From the NCBI GenBank assembly GCA_021323595.1, contig JAJPKR010000023.1, positions 1 through 63,428 on the forward strand: 63,428 nucleotides of DNA, given 5' to 3'. A program made the position numbers and the translations under genes. The stretch comes from Terriglobia bacterium (lineage in GTDB: Bacteria > Acidobacteriota > Terriglobia > Terriglobales > SCQP01). The notes under the pieces are model-generated. The model made no database searches and had not been told where the DNA came from. It worked only from the letters and a program-made list of their open reading frames with translations. Positions 8,117 to 17,749 of this stretch are shown piece after piece. Positions within the stretch are counted from its first letter, which is position 1. Each line of letters begins with the position of its first letter.

Positions 8117-11047
8117 TCAGTTTACCGTAAGCGTCACTTGCACGTTGTGGCTGGTGCTGCCGGCCGTCGCGGTCAGCGTCAAGCTGTAGTTGCCCGGCGG
8201 CGTCCTCTGGCTGCTGCTGCTGCTACTGCCGCAGCCCAGCCAAGCCAGCGACATCAAGGCCAGCCCCAGGGCGGCGGTGACCGCCCAACGGCGGCGCCGC
8301 GACTGCGCCAGACCGCGCCGGAGCATCCAACCCAGCGCCAACAGGCTCAGGCCCAAAAGCGCATACCACCACGGCGACTGCGGCGCGTCCCAGGGGCCGG
8401 GCGCGAGGAACCCGGCGCTTGTCGTCACCGTGTAAGTGGCGTTCGAGGCCGAAGTGCCGTTCATGGTCACCGACGTGGGCGAGGGGGTGCAGGTCGCGCC
8501 GGTGGGCGCGCCGGTGCAGGTGAGCGTGACCACCTGCGTGTAGCCGTTGGCGGGCGTCACCGTCAATTGATAGCTCGTGGTCGAGCCCGCGGTGATCTGC
8601 GCCTGCGTCGGCGTCACGCTCAGGCTGAAATCGCCGCCGGTACCGTTCAGCGCCATGGATTGCGAGCCGCCGGGGGCGTTGTCGGTAACCACCAGCGTGC
8701 CGGTGGCGGCGCCGGTCGCCGTCGGCGAGAAGGTGACACTGATGTTGCAACTGGCGTTGGGGATCAACGTCGCCGGACAGTTGTTGGTCTCGGCGAACGG
8801 CCCGGTCGTGGCGATACTGGAAATCGTCAGGTTCAATTCGCCCGAGTTGGTGAACTGAACGACTTCCGCCGAGCTCGTGGTGCTGACCGATTGCGCCGCG
8901 AACGACAACGGGTTGGGCGCAAAAGTCCCCACCGCCGCGCTGATGAATTTCGCCAGGAAGGCGTCTTGCGAACTCGCCGGCGCGGTTTGCAGCGCGCCCT
9001 TGGTGACCGGGAAGTCCTGCGACCCGGTGTTGCCGGCGACAAAAATGTCGCCGCCGGAATCAATGGCGACGGCATTGGCCTGATCGAGCTGCGAACCGCC
9101 CAAGAACGTCGAGAAATCGAGCTGCGTCCCGATTAGGTTCAGCTTGAACAAGAAGGCGTCGTCATTGCCGGCCAGAGTCGTGCTCACCGCCGAGGCGGTG
9201 GTCGGGAAATCTGACGAGGCCGTGTACCCGGCGACGTAAGCGGCGCCGCTCGCGTCGAGGGCGATGCCGGTGCCCACGTCCGATGCCGTGCCGCCGACAT
9301 AGGTGGAGTAAACCAGCGCCGAGCCACTGCGATTGAGCTCGGCGACGAACACGTCGCTGGGTCCGATCGGCGCGGTGCGGTAGGCGCCCGGCGAGGTGGG
9401 GAAATTGGTGGAATCGGTGAAGCCGGTGATGAACGCGTCGCCGGCGACATCCACGGCGATGGCATTGGCCTCGTCATCGCCGGCGCCGCCGAGGTAGGTC
9501 GCGTACTGGATCGCGCCGCCGCTCGTGTACTTCACGACAAACGCATCGAATTTGCCGCCGAATGTCGTTTGTTCCGCCGCGGCGGTCACTGGGAAATTAG
9601 TGGACGAGGTGAATCCGGTCACATAGACGTTCCCCGAGCCGTCGAGCCCGATGCCGGTGGCTTTGTCGCTGCCGCTGCCGCCCAAAAGCGTCGAATAGGC
9701 CAAATCCGCGGCGCCGGCGCCGGCGGGAACGATCTTGGCGACGAAGGCATCCTGCCCGCCGCCGGAGGTCGCTTGCTGCGCGCCGGTGGTCACCGGGAAG
9801 GCGCTGGAGATGGTGTCGCCCGCGACCCAAGGATGTCCCGCGGAATCGAGCGCGATGGCGTTGATCTCATCGTCGCTGGTCCCGCCCAGATAGGTCGAGT
9901 ACTTGAGGCTGGCGCCGCCGGGCGCCAACTCGGCCAAGAAGCCGTCCTTGCCGCCCGCCTCCACCGTCTGAAAGGCGCCCGTCGTCACCGGGAAGTTGCT
10001 GGAATTGGTGAAGCCCGCGACGAAAACATCGCCGGAACCATCGACGGCGACGGCGTTGGCTTCATCGTCGCTCGAGCCGCCGAGATAGGTCGAAAAGATC
10101 AGCTTGGCGCCGGTGGGATCGATTTCGGAGACGAAAACATCGAAACCGCCCGCTGCCGCACCTTGCACGACGCCGGTGGTGACCGGGAAATCCGTCGAGA
10201 GCGTGAAACCCGCCAGGTAGGCATCCCCGCTCGAATCGGCGGCGACCGCGTTGGCCTGGTCCACGCCCGAACCGCCGAGGAAGGTCGCAAAGGACAATAC
10301 CGGGTCGATCACCAGCGCGCGGCTATGATCATAGGCGCCGAGCGCGAAGCCGATGGTATTGCCCGCGCGGCGGTAGCGAGCAGCGACGAAATGCCGCCGG
10401 CCGTTGACGATCTGATAGGCCACCGGCTTCAAGAGCGCAAACCGCAGCGCTCCGATCCGGAGCTGCAGGTCGCCCGATGGCGAGAGCGTGGTCTCGGTGG
10501 CCCCGGAGAGCGCTAGACGAATCGCCTCCGGCCGCGCGCCCGGAGCCACGTCGAAGTCGTATTCGAGTTGGCTGGCACGACCGTAGTAAACGAGATCGAT
10601 GCCCGGATAGATCCCCGGATAGAGGACACGCCGATATTCCGGCACGTCGCGGCGCCAGGCGCGGGGATTGGCGCCCAGCAGATAGTTGGCATGAGCTGAC
10701 GCGCGCGCCACGCCCCGCGGCACGACCGCGTTTGCCCCCAACAGCCGCAAATCGAGTACTCCGGCTTCGCCGTCACGCCGCGCGGCACGCAGGCGCGCAC
10801 GGTCAGAAGTGAGGAACAGCACATAGCCGGAATTGCGGGTCAAAAACAGGGCCCGGGAGTCGGTCTGCCCGTGGTTCGCCTCGAACAGCAAGGGCACGCT
10901 GATCGGCCGAACCCGCGGCTTCGGCGCGCGAAGCGCCGGCATCGGAGCAGCGGCAGCGGCGGCGCAAACGAAGGCCGAGATCAAGGCGAAGATGCCGAGC
11001 ACACGAAGCGAGCGCAAAGACGAACGATTGGGGGAGTATCCAAACAT
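8117..11047 (-). CDS. Secreted SBBP-repeat protein with choice-of-anchor-D and Ig-like domains
   Basis: About 976 residues. ATG 11047 is chosen because a signal peptide follows at once (LGIFALISAFVCAAAAAAP). Next comes a conserved N-terminal domain of SBBP proteins (FEANHGQTD, FLTRNSGYVLFLT), then seven SBBP repeats of about 60 residues (YLGGSSDDEANAVAVD, GDVFVAGFT, NFPVT). An ASPM/SPD-2/Hydin-type anchor-D domain (PNPLSFAAQSVSTTSSAEVV) and an Ig-like domain (DFSLSVTPTQAQI) follow. Near the C-terminus are a membrane helix (WWYALLGLSLLALGW) and a second hydrophobic segment ending LGCGSSSSSS. It is probably a cell-surface beta-propeller protein of unknown ligand. This architecture is common in Acidobacteriota. 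Confidence 0.9.
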   Translation of the reverse strand: MFGYSPNRSSLRSLRVLGIFALISAFVCAAAAAAPMPALRAPKPRVRPISVPLLFEANHGQTDSRALFLTRNSGYVLFLTSDRARLRAARRDGEAGVLDLRLLGANAVVPRGVARASAHANYLLGANPRAWRRDVPEYRRVLYPGIYPGIDLVYYGRASQLEYDFDVAPGARPEAIRLALSGATETTLSPSGDLQLRIGALRFALLKPVAYQIVNGRRHFVAARYRRAGNTIGFALGAYDHSRALVIDPVLSFATFLGGSGVDQANAVAADSSGDAYLAGFTLSTDFPVTTGVVQGAAAGGFDVFVSEIDPTGAKLIFSTYLGGSSDDEANAVAVDGSGDVFVAGFTNSSNFPVTTGAFQTVEAGGKDGFLAELAPGGASLKYSTYLGGTSDDEINAIALDSAGHPWVAGDTISSAFPVTTGAQQATSGGGQDAFVAKIVPAGAGAADLAYSTLLGGSGSDKATGIGLDGSGNVYVTGFTSSTNFPVTAAAEQTTFGGKFDAFVVKYTSGGAIQYATYLGGAGDDEANAIAVDVAGDAFITGFTDSTNFPTSPGAYRTAPIGPSDVFVAELNRSGSALVYSTYVGGTASDVGTGIALDASGAAYVAGYTASSDFPTTASAVSTTLAGNDDAFLFKLNLIGTQLDFSTFLGGSQLDQANAVAIDSGGDIFVAGNTGSQDFPVTKGALQTAPASSQDAFLAKFISAAVGTFAPNPLSFAAQSVSTTSSAEVVQFTNSGELNLTISSIATTGPFAETNNCPATLIPNASCNISVTFSPTATGAATGTLVVTDNAPGGSQSMALNGTGGDFSLSVTPTQAQITAGSTTSYQLTVTPANGYTQVVTLTCTGAPTGATCTPSPTSVTMNGTSASNATYTVTTSAGFLAPGPWDAPQSPWWYALLGLSLLALGWMLRRGLAQSRRRRWAVTAALGLALMSLAWLGCGSSSSSSQRTPPGNYSLTLTATAGSTSHNVQVTLTVN
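8945..10300 (-). repeat. Seven tandem SBBP-repeat units within the secreted protein
   Basis: Seven units of about 180 bases each encode the pattern (F/Y)-(S/A)-T-(Y/F/L)-(L/V)-GG, a D/N-rich turn, A(I/V)A(V/L)D, (V/I)(A/T)G-x-T and DFP/NFP. The units differ at synonymous and variable positions, so they are old coding repeats rather than recent DNA duplication. Confidence 0.85.
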
Positions 11048-11314
11048 GGTGGTTGGGTAGGATCGGGCACGGCTATGCCGGGCGCACGATGTACTAGAGT
11101 AGAACGAACTCTGGAAAAAATCATGCAAGGAATTTAGGCTGGTGCGTTCTTCCATCGCATGCGCTCGATCGCCGCAATGGAGGCTTCGCCCCGTGGACGG
11201 GGGCCCGGGCCGCGATTGCAGGTACTGCGGCGGACCGAAACGGGTGGGCAAAATGTTGCGCAACCAACGGATGGGGCGAGAATCCGATATGCTCAGGGGC
11301 AGCGCGCCTCCCGC
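11048..11314. other. Divergent promoter region between the SBBP gene and the sigma factor
   Basis: About 270 bases separate two divergent genes. The sigma-factor frame stays open leftwards to 11159, but that part is unlike a sigma factor and is probably non-coding. I see no clear -10/-35 pair or strong palindrome here. Confidence 0.4.
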
Positions 11315-12190
11315 ATGCTTGCCGCGCCCACAGATCGGTCTCCGCTGTTGCCCGCCGACGCAGCGACAACCTTGCCGGCCCTTTACGCCCAGACCGAAGC
11401 CGGCCGTTACGGCATCGAGCTGGCCGATTTCGAGGCTTTCCTAGGCGAAGCGGAAAGCTTCTATTTGGGCTTGAACGCCAGCCCAACGACGCGCAAGGAC
11501 CTGCGCGCGCGGTTGCATGTGCGGGATCTGGTGCTGGCGCGGGCCTGCGCCCGGGGGCACGAAACGGCTTGGGCCGACTTTCTGCGGCAGTACCAGCCGA
11601 AGCTGCGACTGATGGCGCAGGCGCTGCTGCGCGACCGGCAACAGGCCTGGGACTTAGCCGATTCTCTGCCCGCGCACCTATTTGGAGGAATCAACCGGGA
11701 GGGCGAGCGAACCTCGAAACTGAGCCGGTACATGGGCGGCGGCTCGCTCGAAGCATGGCTGCGCAGCGTGCTGGTGCAACGGCGCGTGGATGAGTGGAGG
11801 CGGCAGCGCGCCAACGTGCCTTGGGATGAGGTGGAGGCGACGGTCCAGCGCACCATGGTCGCGGCTCCGGCCGAGCCCGACTTTGTCGCGCCGCTGAAGC
11901 GGGCTTTGCGCGCTGCGCTCGCGGAGCTGAAGCCGGAACACAAGCTGATCCTCACGCTTTACTTCTTGGACGGCCGCCATTTGGCCGAAATCGCGGCGCT
12001 GTTTCGTGTCCATGAGAGCACGATGAGCCGCCGGGTACACCGGCTGGAGGCGGCGTTACAACGGGCGGTACGGCGGGAACTTTTGCGTCAAGGATTGGAC
12101 CGGCGCGCCGTGGGTGAAGCACTGCGCGCCGACGTAAGAACCTTGGATTTCGATCTGCGCCAGGCCCTGGCGCCGGACGATGTGGGTTAA
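11315..12190 (+). CDS. Sigma-70 family (ECF-like) RNA polymerase sigma factor
   Basis: From ATG 11315 the protein has 291 residues. Region 2-like sequence (ACARGHETAWADFLRQYQP, then GGGSLEAWLRSVLVQRRVD) is followed by a region 4 helix-turn-helix (LILTLYFLDGRHLAEIAALF, VHESTMSRRVHRLE). This directs RNA polymerase to a dedicated regulon. The start is uncertain because the frame is open upstream and no strong ribosome site is seen. The next gene, 26 bases downstream, has the zinc-finger motif of anti-sigma factors, so the two probably form a regulatory pair. Confidence 0.85.
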   Translation: MLAAPTDRSPLLPADAATTLPALYAQTEAGRYGIELADFEAFLGEAESFYLGLNASPTTRKDLRARLHVRDLVLARACARGHETAWADFLRQYQPKLRLMAQALLRDRQQAWDLADSLPAHLFGGINREGERTSKLSRYMGGGSLEAWLRSVLVQRRVDEWRRQRANVPWDEVEATVQRTMVAAPAEPDFVAPLKRALRAALAELKPEHKLILTLYFLDGRHLAEIAALFRVHESTMSRRVHRLEAALQRAVRRELLRQGLDRRAVGEALRADVRTLDFDLRQALAPDDVG

Positions 12191-12216
12191 AGGCCTCAGT
12201 ACGGTGTGTGTGGGAC

Positions 12217-13326
12217 ATGGATTCGTGGCATCGGCTAATTCGTGAATCGCTGGCGGCGCTGCAGACGGAGGGAGAAGACCATCCGCCGGCGGAACAGTTG
12301 GCGGCGTTCAGCCAGAGGCACCTGCCGCGCCGGCGATGGCGGGCGGTGGCCGAGCATTTGACCCAGTGCGCGAGCTGTCGCGCCCGGGTTGTGAACGTGA
12401 TGCCGGCGCCCGCGGCCCGGCCGCAGCTCAGCCGCCAGTGGGCGACGCTGGCGGCGACGGTCGTCCTCGCGGCGGCGGCGTTGGTCGCGCGCGGTGCGTG
12501 GGGCCCGGGCATTGCGCCCCCCTCGCCGCCGGCGCCACCCGCTGCCCCCGCCGCCCGCTACCTCCGTCTCGCGCCCGAGGCGCGGGTGGCGACGCAACGG
12601 CCGTTGCCTGCGCGGCCGAGCACGACGGCGGTCGCCTCGCGAACCGCATCCTCCGGCCGTGCGGCGGCGAGCCTGCCGCTGCCCGCACCCTCGGTGGCCA
12701 CACCGGCGCCCATGGCTACCGCCGCGGCGGGTTTTGCCGAACAGCCCCGCCTCACGCAACCCGCACTGACGGCCCATGCCGGTACACCGCAGGGGCTTGT
12801 CGGCTTCATCCCGGCCTCGGCGGCGGCAGCCGCGCCGCCGCCGGACATCGCGAGCGCCTTCACGGCGGCGCCGAGCGCGCCGCGCGCGCCGCGCTTCACC
12901 ATTCACCTATCGCTGGCCCGGCCCAGCTTGGCGCGGGCGGCCGGGGCCGCGCAGACCACGGCGCTTGATGCGAATGGCTGGGCAAGCCGGCAATCGCTTT
13001 TCGCGCCCTCGCTCTGGCGCGTCACGCCGCGGGGCGCCCTGGAGGCCTCGCCGGACGGAAAGATGTGGTTCGAGTGGCCCTACGCTCCCGTCACCAACAC
13101 CGCCGCGGTGGCGGCGGTCAACGGGCGGGTTTGGATCGTCTCCGGCGCGACGATTTTCTACTCCTCCGACGCCGGCGCCCATTGGCAGCGACTGGCGCAA
13201 CTCCCGCCGCAAACGGTGGTTCGCTCGCTGGTCTTCGACGATGCCGCGCATGGCAGCTTGCTGACGGCAAGCGGCCACTCATGGTTGAGTCGAGACGGCG
13301 GCCGCAGTTGGCAAGCAGCTAAGTAG
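12217..13326 (+). CDS. Putative membrane anti-sigma factor with C-terminal Asp-box (BNR) repeats
   Basis: The 369-residue protein has an N-terminal zinc-finger anti-sigma motif H-x3-C-x2-C (EHLTQCASCR, about residues 46-57). A single membrane helix (WATLAATVVLAAAALVA, about 74-92) and a long Ala/Pro-rich linker of about 160 residues follow. The C-terminal domain carries Asp-box/BNR-like turns (YSSDAGAHWQRL, LSRDGGRSWQAAK) as in exo-sialidase or Ycf48-like propellers. ATG 12217 is preferred over GTG 12208. The likely model is that the cytoplasmic N-terminus holds the upstream sigma factor while the outer domain senses something. It ends with an 8-base convergent overlap with the acetyltransferase gene. 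Confidence 0.7.
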   Translation: MDSWHRLIRESLAALQTEGEDHPPAEQLAAFSQRHLPRRRWRAVAEHLTQCASCRARVVNVMPAPAARPQLSRQWATLAATVVLAAAALVARGAWGPGIAPPSPPAPPAAPAARYLRLAPEARVATQRPLPARPSTTAVASRTASSGRAAASLPLPAPSVATPAPMATAAAGFAEQPRLTQPALTAHAGTPQGLVGFIPASAAAAAPPPDIASAFTAAPSAPRAPRFTIHLSLARPSLARAAGAAQTTALDANGWASRQSLFAPSLWRVTPRGALEASPDGKMWFEWPYAPVTNTAAVAAVNGRVWIVSGATIFYSSDAGAHWQRLAQLPPQTVVRSLVFDDAAHGSLLTASGHSWLSRDGGRSWQAAK

Positions 13327-13756
13327 CCGGCGCCCCGGCCGGCCGGCCGGCATCGGCGCGCTTGACGAACCAGCCGTTGTCGATCTTTTCCCAGCCGAGG
13401 TGGCGGTAGTAGTCCTTGGCGATCACCGAGGCGCGCAGAATCCACTCGATGCGCGGCGACATCTCCAGTGCCATCGCCAGCAGGCGCCGCCCGATGCCGG
13501 CGTTCTGCAGGTCGGGCGCAATCGCCAAGTCGCAGATATAGCCGTGGTAAGCGCCGTCGGTCCAGCCGCGCAAGATCCCGACGAGGCGCCCCTGCTGCCA
13601 GGCCGACAGCACGACATTGGCCGCCTCATACATTTGCCGGAGCCGCGGCAGGTCCGAAGTCGGGCGGCGCAGCGGCGCCGCGTCGTAGAGGGCGGCAATG
13701 AGCTCGATCTCGGGGCGATAATCGCGGCGAAACTCGATCGGGAGGGAATCCTGCAT
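13319..13756 (-). CDS. GNAT-family N-acetyltransferase
   Basis: The protein is 145 residues from ATG 13756. It shows the GNAT core: a beta strand ICDLAIAPDLQ, then the acetyl-CoA loop NAGIGRRLLAMAL, and the C-terminal KDYYRHLGWEKI typical of the family. It transfers an acetyl group from acetyl-CoA to an unknown amine substrate. It is a single gene between the anti-sigma gene and the histidine kinase and is transcribed against both. Confidence 0.85.
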   Translation of the reverse strand: MQDSLPIEFRRDYRPEIELIAALYDAAPLRRPTSDLPRLRQMYEAANVVLSAWQQGRLVGILRGWTDGAYHGYICDLAIAPDLQNAGIGRRLLAMALEMSPRIEWILRASVIAKDYYRHLGWEKIDNGWFVKRADAGRPAGAPAT

Positions 13757-13845
13757 AGCCTCACTGTGCCATGTTTCGCCGGGGCGCGAAGGCAAGCTGG
13801 CCGGGCGGCGCGCGCTGGGGTACGCTGCAAGTGCACGCGTTCAGG

Positions 13846-15219
13846 ATGTCACCGCCGCGCCAGGACCTCTATGTGATCGCCGCGGTCGCCCTGCTGCTGG
13901 CGCTCTTCGTCGGCTTCGGGGTGTACGCGGTACATGCCACCGCGCGCCTGCGCCACGACGAGGGCCAGGTTTTGGAGCGCAACTACGCGGATACACAGCA
14001 ACTGCTGCGCATCCAGCAGGACGCGTTTCAACTGGCGGAGCTGGTCCGCGACATGGTCTTGACCACGCCGGCCCGGGCGCCGTCCGAGCCGGTCCAGCGG
14101 CTGGCGCCGCTGGCGCAACCGCCGTTCGCGATCTGGGGGCTGGAGTTCCGCCGCCTGCGGCTCGACCTGGAGGCGGCGCTGCAGCAGGAAGCGCGACTGG
14201 CGCCGCCCGCTCGCGGCACGACCGGACGCGGCGATCTGGAGCGGCAATTGGCGCAATTTTGGAGCGTCAGCGATCAAGTCTTCCGGCTGGCGCGCCTCGG
14301 CTATCCGCAAGCCGCCCGCGATCTCGTCGAGCGGGAGCTGATGCCGCAACGCCGGGTGATCAACGACCTGGTGGCGAGCTGGCTGCGCGAAGATCGCCGC
14401 CAGCAAGAGCAGGTGCAAGCGCTGATCGAGGCCGCTCCCGGGCGCATCGGCCGCAATTTCCTTTGGTTCACCTTGCTTTCGCTGGCGCTGGGTGCGATTT
14501 TTTCCTTCTGGGCGATCCGTTTCAACCGCCGGGCCTTTCGCCGCATCGAGGCGCTGGCGCGCGATCTGCATGCCGCCGGCGACCGCCTGCTGGTGGTGCA
14601 AGAGGAGGCGCTGGGACGGCTGTCGCGCGACTTGCACGACGAGTTTGGGCAGTTGCTAGTGGCGGCCGGGGCCAACTTGGCGCGCGCCGCGGCGCTGGCG
14701 GGCGCGGGCACGCCCGCGGCGCTGGAGATCGCCAGCGCACGCGACGCGCTGCAAGAAGCGCAAGGCAAGATGCGCGACCTGGTGCGCGCGCTGCGGCCGG
14801 CGCTCCTCGACGATTTCGGCCTGGAACGCGCTTTGGCGCACGCGGTGGGGCAGTTCGCGGCGCAGACCGGGGTGGAAGCGCGCTTCGAAGCGAGCGGCGC
14901 GCTGCCGGTGCTGCCGCCGGAGCGCGCCGTGCATCTCTATCGCATCGCCCAGGAATCGCTCACCAACGCCGCGCGGCACGCCGGCGCGGGCGCGGTCACG
15001 GTGATGCTGCGCGCCGAAGCGGGGCGCTTGACGCTTTCGATCCGCGATAACGGCAAGGGCTTCAGCCCCGGCGCCATCACCGCGGGAACCGGGCTGCGCG
15101 GCATGCGGCAGCGCGCGGAATTTCTCGGCGGGCGACTCGTCGTCGAGAGCGGCGCGGGCGGGACGCTCGTCCGCGCCGAAGTCCCTTGCGAGGCCAGCTA
15201 CACTACGGCTCATGGGTGA
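13846..15219 (+). CDS. NarL-type sensor histidine kinase
   Basis: The protein is 457 residues from ATG 13846. Membrane helix 1 (about 9-30), an extracytoplasmic helical sensor domain (about 33-205) and helix 2 (FLWFTLLSLALGAIF) come first. The HisKA_3 dimerisation/phosphoacceptor motif LSRDLHDEFGQ has its likely phosphorylated histidine at residue 264. The HATPase domain shows NAARHAGAGAV, SIRDNGKGF and GTGLRGMRQR. It autophosphorylates in response to an unknown signal. The end overlaps the response regulator start by 8 bases. The start is uncertain: an open frame extends to 13771. Confidence 0.9.
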   Translation: MSPPRQDLYVIAAVALLLALFVGFGVYAVHATARLRHDEGQVLERNYADTQQLLRIQQDAFQLAELVRDMVLTTPARAPSEPVQRLAPLAQPPFAIWGLEFRRLRLDLEAALQQEARLAPPARGTTGRGDLERQLAQFWSVSDQVFRLARLGYPQAARDLVERELMPQRRVINDLVASWLREDRRQQEQVQALIEAAPGRIGRNFLWFTLLSLALGAIFSFWAIRFNRRAFRRIEALARDLHAAGDRLLVVQEEALGRLSRDLHDEFGQLLVAAGANLARAAALAGAGTPAALEIASARDALQEAQGKMRDLVRALRPALLDDFGLERALAHAVGQFAAQTGVEARFEASGALPVLPPERAVHLYRIAQESLTNAARHAGAGAVTVMLRAEAGRLTLSIRDNGKGFSPGAITAGTGLRGMRQRAEFLGGRLVVESGAGGTLVRAEVPCEASYTTAHG

Positions 15220-15868
15220 GGCAACGGTTCGGGTCTTGATCGCGGACGACCATGCGCTCGTCCGGCGCGGCTTTCGCCGCCTGCTGGAGGACGATCCCAG
15301 GATTCAGGTCGTGGGCGAAGCCGGCAGCGGCTTGGAGGCCGTCGAGATGGCCCAGAATCTCCATCCGCACGTGCTGTTGCTCGACATCTCCATGCCCGAA
15401 CTCAGCGGCTTGGAAGCCGCCGAGGAGCTGGCCCGCGCGGCGCCGGAGGTCAAGCTGCTGGTGCTGAGCATGTACTCCGACGAAGCCTACGTGCGGCAAG
15501 CGCTGCGGCTGGGCGCCAAGGGCTACTTGCTCAAAGACGCCGCCAACCTGGATCTGGCGCAGGCGGTGATGGCGGTGGCGCAAGGGCAGACATACCTGAG
15601 CCCGGAAGTGGCGCGAATCCTGGCGCAGGCTTTCCAGCAGGGCCGGACGCAAGCCGCCGACGATCCGTACGAGCGGCTCACGCTCCGCGAAAAGCAAATC
15701 TTGCAGTTGGTCGGCCAAGGCAAGGCCAACAAAGAGATCGCCAGCCTGCTTTCGATCAGCCCCAACACCGTCGCCGTGCACCGCGCCAATCTGATGGCCA
15801 CGCTCGGGGTCCATGGAACGGCGGAATTGGTGCTGTTCGCGGTGAAGCGCGGGTTGGTCAAGCCGTAA
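15212..15868 (+). CDS. NarL/LuxR-family response regulator
   Basis: This 218-residue regulator has a receiver domain with acidic pocket ADD (residues 11-13), phosphoacceptor Asp58 (LLLDISMPE) and conserved Lys108 (YLLKD). A LuxR-type helix-turn-helix follows at about 150-210 (LTLREKQILQLVGQGK, NKEIASLLSISPNTVAVH). It is translationally coupled to the kinase upstream, which is its obvious partner. Targets are unknown; the ABC exporter that follows is a candidate only by position. Confidence 0.95.
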   Translation: MGEATVRVLIADDHALVRRGFRRLLEDDPRIQVVGEAGSGLEAVEMAQNLHPHVLLLDISMPELSGLEAAEELARAAPEVKLLVLSMYSDEAYVRQALRLGAKGYLLKDAANLDLAQAVMAVAQGQTYLSPEVARILAQAFQQGRTQAADDPYERLTLREKQILQLVGQGKANKEIASLLSISPNTVAVHRANLMATLGVHGTAELVLFAVKRGLVKP

Positions 15869-15937
15869 GACGCGGCCGTTCGCTGGGCGGAGCGTCAGCG
15901 CCGTTTCTAGGGCCTTTACCTACTTACCCCAAAAACT

Positions 15938-17749
15938 TTGCCTGATAGCGCCCGATGGCGGAGGCCGCTAGTCTGGCGAAGCTTGCCGTCTCGACGTCCA
16001 TCCCGCCTGCCCCGGCACGCTTGCGTCATCGCCCGGCAGATGCGTCCTTACGGCGGCTGGGTGGCGCTGGCCGCGCTCATCGGCGGGGCCAGCGCCCTGG
16101 CCGCCAGCGCCGATCCTCTCTTCTACCGCTATCTTTTGGATCTGGTGGTGCAGGCGGCCAGCGGCCATACCGGCGCCGCAGCGGTGCTGCGCCCGGCGAT
16201 CTTGGCCACCGCCGGCCTGCTAGCCGTGAATTTGGGGCAACAGGCGTTGCAAGCGGCCTTGAGCCTCACGACGAACAAAGTCCGCTTCGACGCCAGCTTC
16301 GCCTTCGCGCGGCGTTCGCTCGCGGAAGTCCTGCGGCAACCCCTCAGCCGCCATCTGGCCACCGGGGACGATCACGGAGTCGGCGCCACCATGACCCGCA
16401 TCGATCGCGGCGTCATGGCGCTCGGCCAGCTCATCGGCGACGTCCTGCAATCGCTGCTGCCCAATCTCGCCAATCTCGCCATCATGGCCGCGCTCCTGTT
16501 CCGGCTGGCGCCGCGCCTGGGATGGGTGGCGCTGGCGCCTTTGCCGCCGTTTCTGTGGGTCAGCTGGCGGGCGACGGCGGAGGGGGTGGCGGCCGAAGAA
16601 GAAGTGCAAGAGGGCTGGCGGCGCCTCTACCGGCGGGTGCACGAGGTCTTGGCCGCCATCAAGACGCTGCAATCGCTCGGCGGCGAAGATGCCGAGCTGG
16701 CGCGCTATGAACGCGGCGCCGCGGCCATCTTTGCGCGCCTCTGGCGGCTGATGCGGCGGGACGCCGGGTATGGCGGCGCGCGCGGCCTGTTATCGGCGGC
16801 CGGGCGCGCGGCGGTGCTGCTGTATGGCGCCGATCTGGTGCTGGCGCATCGCCTCACGCCCGGCACCTGGATCGCCGCCGTCAGCTATGCGGGGATGATC
16901 TATGGCCCGCTCGCCGGGCTGAGCGGCTTGTACACCTCGCTCTCGACCCATCTCGTCACCGCCGGCGCCGCCCTCGAGCTTTGCGAGGCGGCCGCGCCCG
17001 CGGGCGACCCCAGCCCCGGACCGCCGCTCGGCGGAGCGATCGAATTTCAAAACGTCAGCTTCGCCTACACCGCGCCGGGCGGGGAGAGCACGACGGTCCT
17101 GCGCGACGCCAGCTTCCGCATCGCGCCGGGAGAAATCGTCGCCCTGACCGGCCCGAGCGGCGGCGGCAAGACGACGATCGCGGATCTGCTGTTGAAGTTC
17201 TACGAACCCACGCGCGGGCGCATTCTGCTCGACGGCCGCGATCTCGCCACCGTGCCGGCGTCATGGCTGCGCGCGCAGATCGCCGTGGTGCTCCAAGACG
17301 CCATCTTGTTCGAAGGCACGGTCACCGAAAACATCGCCTTCGCGGCCTCCGAGCCCGACGCGGACGCGGTGCGCGCCGCCGCGCGAGCGGCGCAAGCCGA
17401 CGAATTCATCTTGCGGCTGCCGGAGGGTTACCGGAGTCCTATCGGCGAGCGCGGCGCGCGGCTCTCCGGCGGCCAGCGCCAGCGGCTGGCGATCGCGCGC
17501 GCCCTGTATCGCAACGCGCCGATCGTCATCTTCGACGAGGCCAGCTCGAACCTCGACGGCGCCAGCGAAGCGGCGCTGAACGCCGCGCTCGCACCGCTGT
17601 TGGCCGGCCGCACCGGGCTGCTGATCGCGCATCACGAGGCCGCGCTGGCGCTCGCCGACCGCGTACTCTGCGTCAGCGACGGGATCGTCAGCGACGCCGG
17701 CGCCGCATCCGGCGCCGTCATCGTCCCGGCCGCTCAGGCGGAAGCTTGA
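15938..17749 (+). CDS. ABC exporter, fused permease and ATPase
   Basis: The 603-residue half-transporter has an N-terminal six-helix exporter domain (about 35-320) and a C-terminal nucleotide-binding domain. The latter has Walker A GPSGGGKTT (about 404), signature LSGGQRQRLAIARAL (about 508), Walker B IVIFDEASS (about 529) and an H-loop (LIAHHE). It would act as a dimer to export a lipid, peptide or drug. TTG 15938 is the first start; the true start may lie a few codons further in. It overlaps the convergent MFS gene by 16 bases. Confidence 0.85.
   Translation: MPDSARWRRPLVWRSLPSRRPSRLPRHACVIARQMRPYGGWVALAALIGGASALAASADPLFYRYLLDLVVQAASGHTGAAAVLRPAILATAGLLAVNLGQQALQAALSLTTNKVRFDASFAFARRSLAEVLRQPLSRHLATGDDHGVGATMTRIDRGVMALGQLIGDVLQSLLPNLANLAIMAALLFRLAPRLGWVALAPLPPFLWVSWRATAEGVAAEEEVQEGWRRLYRRVHEVLAAIKTLQSLGGEDAELARYERGAAAIFARLWRLMRRDAGYGGARGLLSAAGRAAVLLYGADLVLAHRLTPGTWIAAVSYAGMIYGPLAGLSGLYTSLSTHLVTAGAALELCEAAAPAGDPSPGPPLGGAIEFQNVSFAYTAPGGESTTVLRDASFRIAPGEIVALTGPSGGGKTTIADLLLKFYEPTRGRILLDGRDLATVPASWLRAQIAVVLQDAILFEGTVTENIAFAASEPDADAVRAAARAAQADEFILRLPEGYRSPIGERGARLSGGQRQRLAIARALYRNAPIVIFDEASSNLDGASEAALNAALAPLLAGRTGLLIAHHEAALALADRVLCVSDGIVSDAGAASGAVIVPAAQAEA

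Noticed and set aside
8945-10300. Possible CRISPR-like or satellite repeats
   Set aside because: The periodicity of about 180 bases is the coding of SBBP repeats; units are divergent and carry no identical short repeat with spacers.
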